A stretch of DNA of 64,000 nt. It comes from Diadophis punctatus similis (taxonomy: Eukaryota; Chordata; Lepidosauria; Squamata; Dipsadidae). The notes beneath the pieces were generated by a model. It was not told the DNA's origin. It did not search any database and worked only from the letters and a program-made list of their open reading frames with translations. The first letter of the stretch is position 1. Every line of letters starts with the position of its first letter. Location: NCBI GenBank assembly GCA_023053685.1, contig JALIGW010000158.1:62001-126000 (forward strand), in the 5' to 3' direction. Positions 59,957 to 64,000 of this stretch are shown here, piece after piece. The translations under genes and the position numbers were made by a program.

Positions 59957-61946
59957 TCAGGGTAGGCTCGGAATCAAAATTCAAGCGAGAATTCGGCTTT
60001 CCAGCACGTGGGGAACAGGAATATGTGTTTCTTTTTCATTTCTGAGGTGTTTGTCAAAAGTGATGTTTTTGGGCTGAATTGAGAACTAAGGCGAATTCCG
60101 TGTTAGACATTGGGCTTTCTCTTCAGGGAAAGCTCGGAATCAAAAATCAAGCGAGAATTCGGCTTTCCAGCCTGTGGGGAACAGGAATATGTGTTTCTTT
60201 TTCATTTCTGAGGTGTTTGTCAAAAGTGATGTTTTTGGGCTGAATTGAGAACTAAGGCGAATTCCGTGTTAGACATTGGGCTTTCTCTTCAGGGAAAGCT
60301 CGGAATCAAAAATCAAGCGAGAATTCGGCTTTCCAGCCTGTGGGGAACAGGAATATGTGTTTCATTTTCATTTCTGAGGTGTTTGTCAAAAGTCATGTTT
60401 TTTGGCTGTATTGAGTCCTAAGGCGAATGCTGTGTTAGACTTTGGGCTAGCTCTTCAGGGTAGGCTCGGAATCAAAATTCAAGCGAGAATTCGGCTTTCC
60501 AGCATGTGGGGAACAGGAATATGTGTTTCTTTTTCATTTCTGAGGTGTTTGTCAAAAGTGATGTTTTTGGACTGAATTGAATCCTAAGGCGAATGCTGTG
60601 TTAGACTTTCGGCTAGCTCTTCATGGTAGGCTCGGAATCGAAAATCAAGCGAGAATTTGGCTTTCCAGCCCGTGGGGAACAGGAATATGTGTTTCATTTT
60701 CATTTCTGAGGTGTTTGTCAATAGTCATGTTTTTTGGCTGTATTGAGTCCTAAGGCGAATGCTGTGTTAGACTTTGGGCTAGCTCTTCAGGGTAGGCTTG
60801 GAATCAAAATTCAAGCGAGAATTTGGCTTTCCAGCCCGTGGGGAACAGGAATATGTGTTTCTTTTTCATTTCTGAGGTGTTTGTCAAAAGTGATGTTTTT
60901 GGGCTGAATTGAGAAATAAGACGAATGCTGTGTTAGACCTTGGGCTAGCTCTTCAGGGTAGGCTCGGAATCAAAATTCAAGCGAGAATTCGGCTTTCCAG
61001 CCTGTGGGGAACAGGAATATGTGTTTCTTTTTCATTTCTGAGGTGTTTGTCAAAAGTGATGTTTTTGGACTGAATTGAATCCTAAGGCGAATGCTGTGTT
61101 AGACTTTCGGCTAGCTCTTCAGGGTAGGCTCGGAATCGAAAATCAAGCGAGAATTTGGCTTTCCAGCACGTGGGGAACAGGAATATGTCTTTCTTTTTCA
61201 TTTCTGAGGTGTTTGTCAAAAGTGATGTTTTTGGGCTGAATTGAATCCTAAGGCGAATGCTGTGTTAGACCTTGGGCTAGCTCTTCAGGGAAAGGTCGGA
61301 ATCAAAAATCAAGCGAGAATTCGGCTTTCCAGCCCGTGGGGAACAGGAATATGTGTTTCTTTTTCATTTCTGAGGTGTTTGTCAAAAGTGATGTTTTTGG
61401 GCTGAATTGAGAACTAAGGCGAATTCCGTGTTAGACATTGGGATTTCTCTTTCGGGAAAGCTCGGAATCAAAAATCAAACGAGAATTCGGCTTTCCAGCC
61501 TGTGGGGAACAGGAATATGTGTTTCATTTTCATTTCTGAGGTGTTTGTCAAAAGTGATGTTTTTGGACAATTGAATCCTAAGGCGAATGCTGTGTTAGAC
61601 TTTGGGCTAGCTCTTCAGGGTAGGCTCGGAATCGAAAATCAAGCAAGAATTTGGCTTTCCAGCACGTGGGGAACAGGAATATGTGTTTCTTTTTCATTTC
61701 TGAGGTGTTTGTCAAAAGTGATGTTTTTGGACTGAATTGAATCCTAAGGTGAATGCTGTGTTAGACTTTCGGCTAGCTCTTCAGGGTAGGCTCGGAATCG
61801 AAAATCAAGCGAGAATTTGGCTTTCCAGCCCATGGGGAACAGGAATATGTGTTTCATTTTCATTTCTGAGGTGTTTGTCAAAAGTCATGTTTTTTGGCTG
61901 TATTGAGTCCTAAGGCGAATGCTGTGTTAGACTTTGGGCTAGCTCT
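59957..61946 (+). repeat. 12-monomer HOR unit (1990 bp), second instance
   Basis: A 59957, a B/D-like monomer 60123, B 60289, F 60455, L' 60621, GTAGGCTTGG type 60787, G-like 60953, H 61119, I, J, K, L, then A at 61947. It has the same length as 16092-18081 but differs in three or four monomers. CAATAGTCATG near 60720 is a private change repeated 2322 bp later. Confidence 0.8.
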
Positions 61947-64000
61947 TCAGGGTAGGCTCGGAATCAAAATTCAAGCGAGAATTCGGCTTTCCAGCACGTG
62001 GGGAACAGGAATATGTGTTTCTTTTTCATTTCTGAGGTGTTTGTCAAAAGTGATGTTTTTGGGCTGAATTGAGAACTAAGGCGAATTCCGTGTTAGACAT
62101 TGGGCTTTCTCTTCAGGGAAAGCTCGGAATCAAAAATCAAGCGAGAATTCGGCTTTCCAGCCTGTGGGGAACAGGAATATGTGTTTCATTTTCATTTCTG
62201 AGGTGTTTGTCAAAAGTCATGTTTTTTGGCTGTATTGAGTCCTAAGGCGAATGCTGTGTTAGACTTTGGGCTAGCTCTTCAGGGTAGGCTCGGAATCGAA
62301 AATCAAGCGAGAATTCGGCTTTCCAGCCTGTGGGGAACAGGAATATGTGTTTCATTTTCATTTCTGAGGTGTTTGTCAAAAGTCATGTTTTTTGGCTGTA
62401 TTGAGTCCTAAGGCGAATGCTGTGTTAGACTTTGGGCTAGCTCTTCAGGGAAAGGTCGGAATCAAAAATCAAGCGAGAATTCGGCTTTCCAGCCTGTGGG
62501 GAACAGGAATATGTGTTTCTTTTGCATTTCTGAGGTGTTTGTCAAAAGTGATGTTTTTGGGCTGAATTGAGAACTAAGGCGAATTCCGTGTTAGACATTG
62601 GGCTTTCTCTTCAGGGAAAGCTCGGAATCAAAAATCAAGCGAGAATTCGGCTTTCCAGCCTGTGGGGAACAGGAATATGTGTTTCATTTTCATTTCTGAG
62701 GTGTTTGTCAAAAGTCATGTTTTTTGGCTGTATTGAGTCCTAAGGCGAATGCTGTGTTAGACTTTGGGCTAGCTCTTCAGGGTAGGCTCGGAATCAAAAT
62801 TCAAGCGAGAATTCAGCTTTCCAGCATGTGGGGAACAGGAATATGTGTTTCTTTTTCATTTCTGAGGTGTTTGTCAAAAGTGATGTTTTTGGACTGAATT
62901 GAATCCTAAGGCGAATGCTGTGTTAGACTTTCGGCTAGCTCTTCATGGTAGGCTCGGAATCGAAAATCAAGCGAGAATTTGGCTTTCCAGCCCGTGGGGA
63001 ACAGGAATATGTGTTTCATTTTCATTTCTGAGGTGTTTGTCAATAGTCATGTTTTTTGGCTGTATTGAGTCCTAAGGCGAATGCTGTGTTAGACTTTGGG
63101 CTAGCTCTTCAGGGTAGGCTTGGAATCAAAATTCAAGCGAGAATTTGGCTTTCCAGCCCGTGGGGAACAGGAATATGTGTTTCTTTTTCATTTCTGAGGT
63201 GTTTGTCAAAAGTGATGTTTTTGGGCTGAATTGAGAAATAAGACGAATGCTGTGTTAGACCTTGGGCTAGCTCTTCAGGGTAGGCTCGGAATCAAAATTC
63301 AAGCGAGAATTCGGCTTTCCAGCCTGTGGGGAACAGGAATATGTGTTTCTTTTTCATTTCTGAGGTGTTTGTCAAAAGTGATGTTTTTGGACTGAATTGA
63401 ATCCTAAGGCGAATGCTGTGTTAGACTTTCGGCTAGCTCTTCAGGGTAGGCTCGGAATCGAAAATCAAGCGAGAATTTGGCTTTCCAGCACGTGGGGAAC
63501 AGGAATATGTCTTTCTTTTTCATTTCTGAGGTGTTTGTCAAAAGTGATGTTTTTGGGCTGAATTGAATCCTAAGGCGAATGCTGTGTTAGACCTTGGGCT
63601 AGCTCTTCAGGGAAAGGTCGGAATCAAAAATCAAGCGAGAATTCGGCTTTCCAGCCCGTGGGGAACAGGAATATGTGTTTCTTTTTCATTTCTGAGGTGT
63701 TTGTCAAAAGTGATGTTTTTGGGCTGAATTGAGAACTAAGGCGAATTCCGTGTTAGACATTGGGATTTCTCTTTCGGGAAAGCTCGGAATCAAAAATCAA
63801 ACGAGAATTCGGCTTTCCAGCCTGTGGGGAACAGGAATATGTGTTTCATTTTCATTTCTGAGGTGTTTGTCAAAAGTGATGTTTTTGGACAATTGAATCC
63901 TAAGGCGAATGCTGTGTTAGACTTTGGGCTAGCTCTTCAGGGTAGGCTCGGAATCGAAAATCAAGCAAGAATTTGGCTTTCCAGCACGTGGGGAACAGGA
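61947..64000 (+). repeat. Incomplete HOR unit running off the window
   Basis: A B C D B F L' and onward. From about 62470 it repeats 60150-61678 at an offset of 2322 bp (14 monomers minus 2 bp), including CAATAGTCATG (60720, 63042), AATAAGACGAATG and AAGCAAG in K. Private changes are CTTTTGCATTTC (62519) and AATTCAGC in F (about 62813). The last monomer starts at 63937 and is cut by the window end. Confidence 0.8.

Larger units (their letters stand above)
1..64000 (+). repeat. 166-bp satellite DNA array, about 386 head-to-tail monomers
   Basis: Every part of the window is the same roughly 166-bp unit in one orientation; the TCAGG start at 1 recurs at 167, 333 and so on to 63937. Summed indels (29 monomers short by 2 bp, four short by 14, one by 22, a few single bases) account for the drift. 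Types named here: A (AAAATTC, CACGTGG, end X); B (GAAAGCTCGG, CCTGTGG, GTCATG, end Y); C (CGAAAATC, CCTGTGG, GTCATG, end Y); D (GAAAGGTCGG, CCTGTGG, end X); F (CATGTGG, GAGAAATAAGG); G (CCCGTGG, GTGATATTT); H (AAGCAAG, ATGTCTTTC); I (GAAAGGTCGG, CCCGTGG, GGGATTTCTC); J (TTCGGGAAAGC, GGACAATTG); K (CACGTGG, GGACTG, AAGGTGAAT); L (ATTTGG, CCCGTGG, GTCATG); M (AATAAAAATTC, ATCCGG). End X is GAATTCCG...CATTGGGCTTTCTC; end Y is GAATGCTG...GGGCTAGCTC. No gene, RNA gene or mobile element was seen on either strand. The satellite family is not recognised. Confidence 0.98.

Noticed and set aside
280..62411. Some sixty open frames of 61-113 codons encoding near-identical peptides
   Set aside because: They are the satellite in translation: they open only at GTG or TTG, recur with the 166-bp period, end at the same satellite stops, and change frame each monomer. 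No start context, promoter or codon constraint is visible.
1..64000. CRISPR-like or other array of repeats with spacers
   Set aside because: The repeats are contiguous 166-bp units with no unique spacers between conserved short repeats, and no associated genes are present.
1..64000. A new protein-based or defence system
   Set aside because: There is no coding sequence here beyond satellite frames; the structure is explained by tandem duplication and unequal exchange.
1..64000. Identification as a named plant or animal satellite (several families have periods near 166 bp)
   Set aside because: Period alone is not diagnostic and I do not recognise the monomer sequence. A database search would decide.

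Overview
The whole window is one uninterrupted, head-to-tail tandem array of a satellite DNA with a 166-bp basic period. Taking TCAGG as monomer start, the first begins at base 1 and the last (partial) at 63937, which makes about 386 monomers once small indels are counted. I found no flanking unique sequence, inverted segment, transposon, RNA gene or credible protein gene. This is typical of centromeric, pericentromeric or other heterochromatic satellite blocks in a eukaryotic nuclear genome. Most recurrent differences between monomers are CpG to TpG or CpA changes, which points to a host that methylates cytosine (a plant or a vertebrate-like animal, for example). I do not recognise the family, so species and chromosomal location stay open.

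Monomers fall into about a dozen recurring types (A-D, F-M, defined in the first feature) set in higher-order repeats (HORs). The clearest unit is a 12-mer, A B C D B F G H I J K L, of 1990 bp at 16092-18081. From 12938 to 42101 successive A-to-A units run 11, 8, 12, 13, 15, 10, 13, 14, 14, 15, 16, 23 and 12 monomers: the same order, lengthened or shortened by whole monomers. A 12-mer of exactly 1990 bp recurs at 59957-61946.

Region by region: 1-9.1 kb is a patchwork of A/B/C/D/L-type monomers with nested duplications at offsets of about 1.49, 1.66, 3.15 and 6.14 kb. 9.1-10.1 kb is a dimeric (332-bp) sub-array, and 10.1-12.9 kb mixes these types. 12.9-42.1 kb is the HOR region and contains a roughly 5.9-kb duplicated segment (20.2-26.1 kb matching 33.7-39.5 kb). 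42.1-51.9 kb holds further duplications, including four copies in the window of a monomer lineage with a 14-bp deletion. 51.9-59.3 kb is dominated by short I-J-K trimers (496 bp) and a 1324-bp tandem duplication. 59.3-64 kb returns to 12- and 14-mers and runs off the window.

The many short open frames (61-113 codons) are the satellite read in translation. They open only at GTG or TTG, repeat with the satellite, and shift frame each monomer because 166 is not a multiple of 3. Nothing here looks like a coding system. What is informative is array architecture: hybrid monomers, deletion scars, HOR-length changes, CpG decay, and a nearly invariant core of about 54 bp in each monomer.
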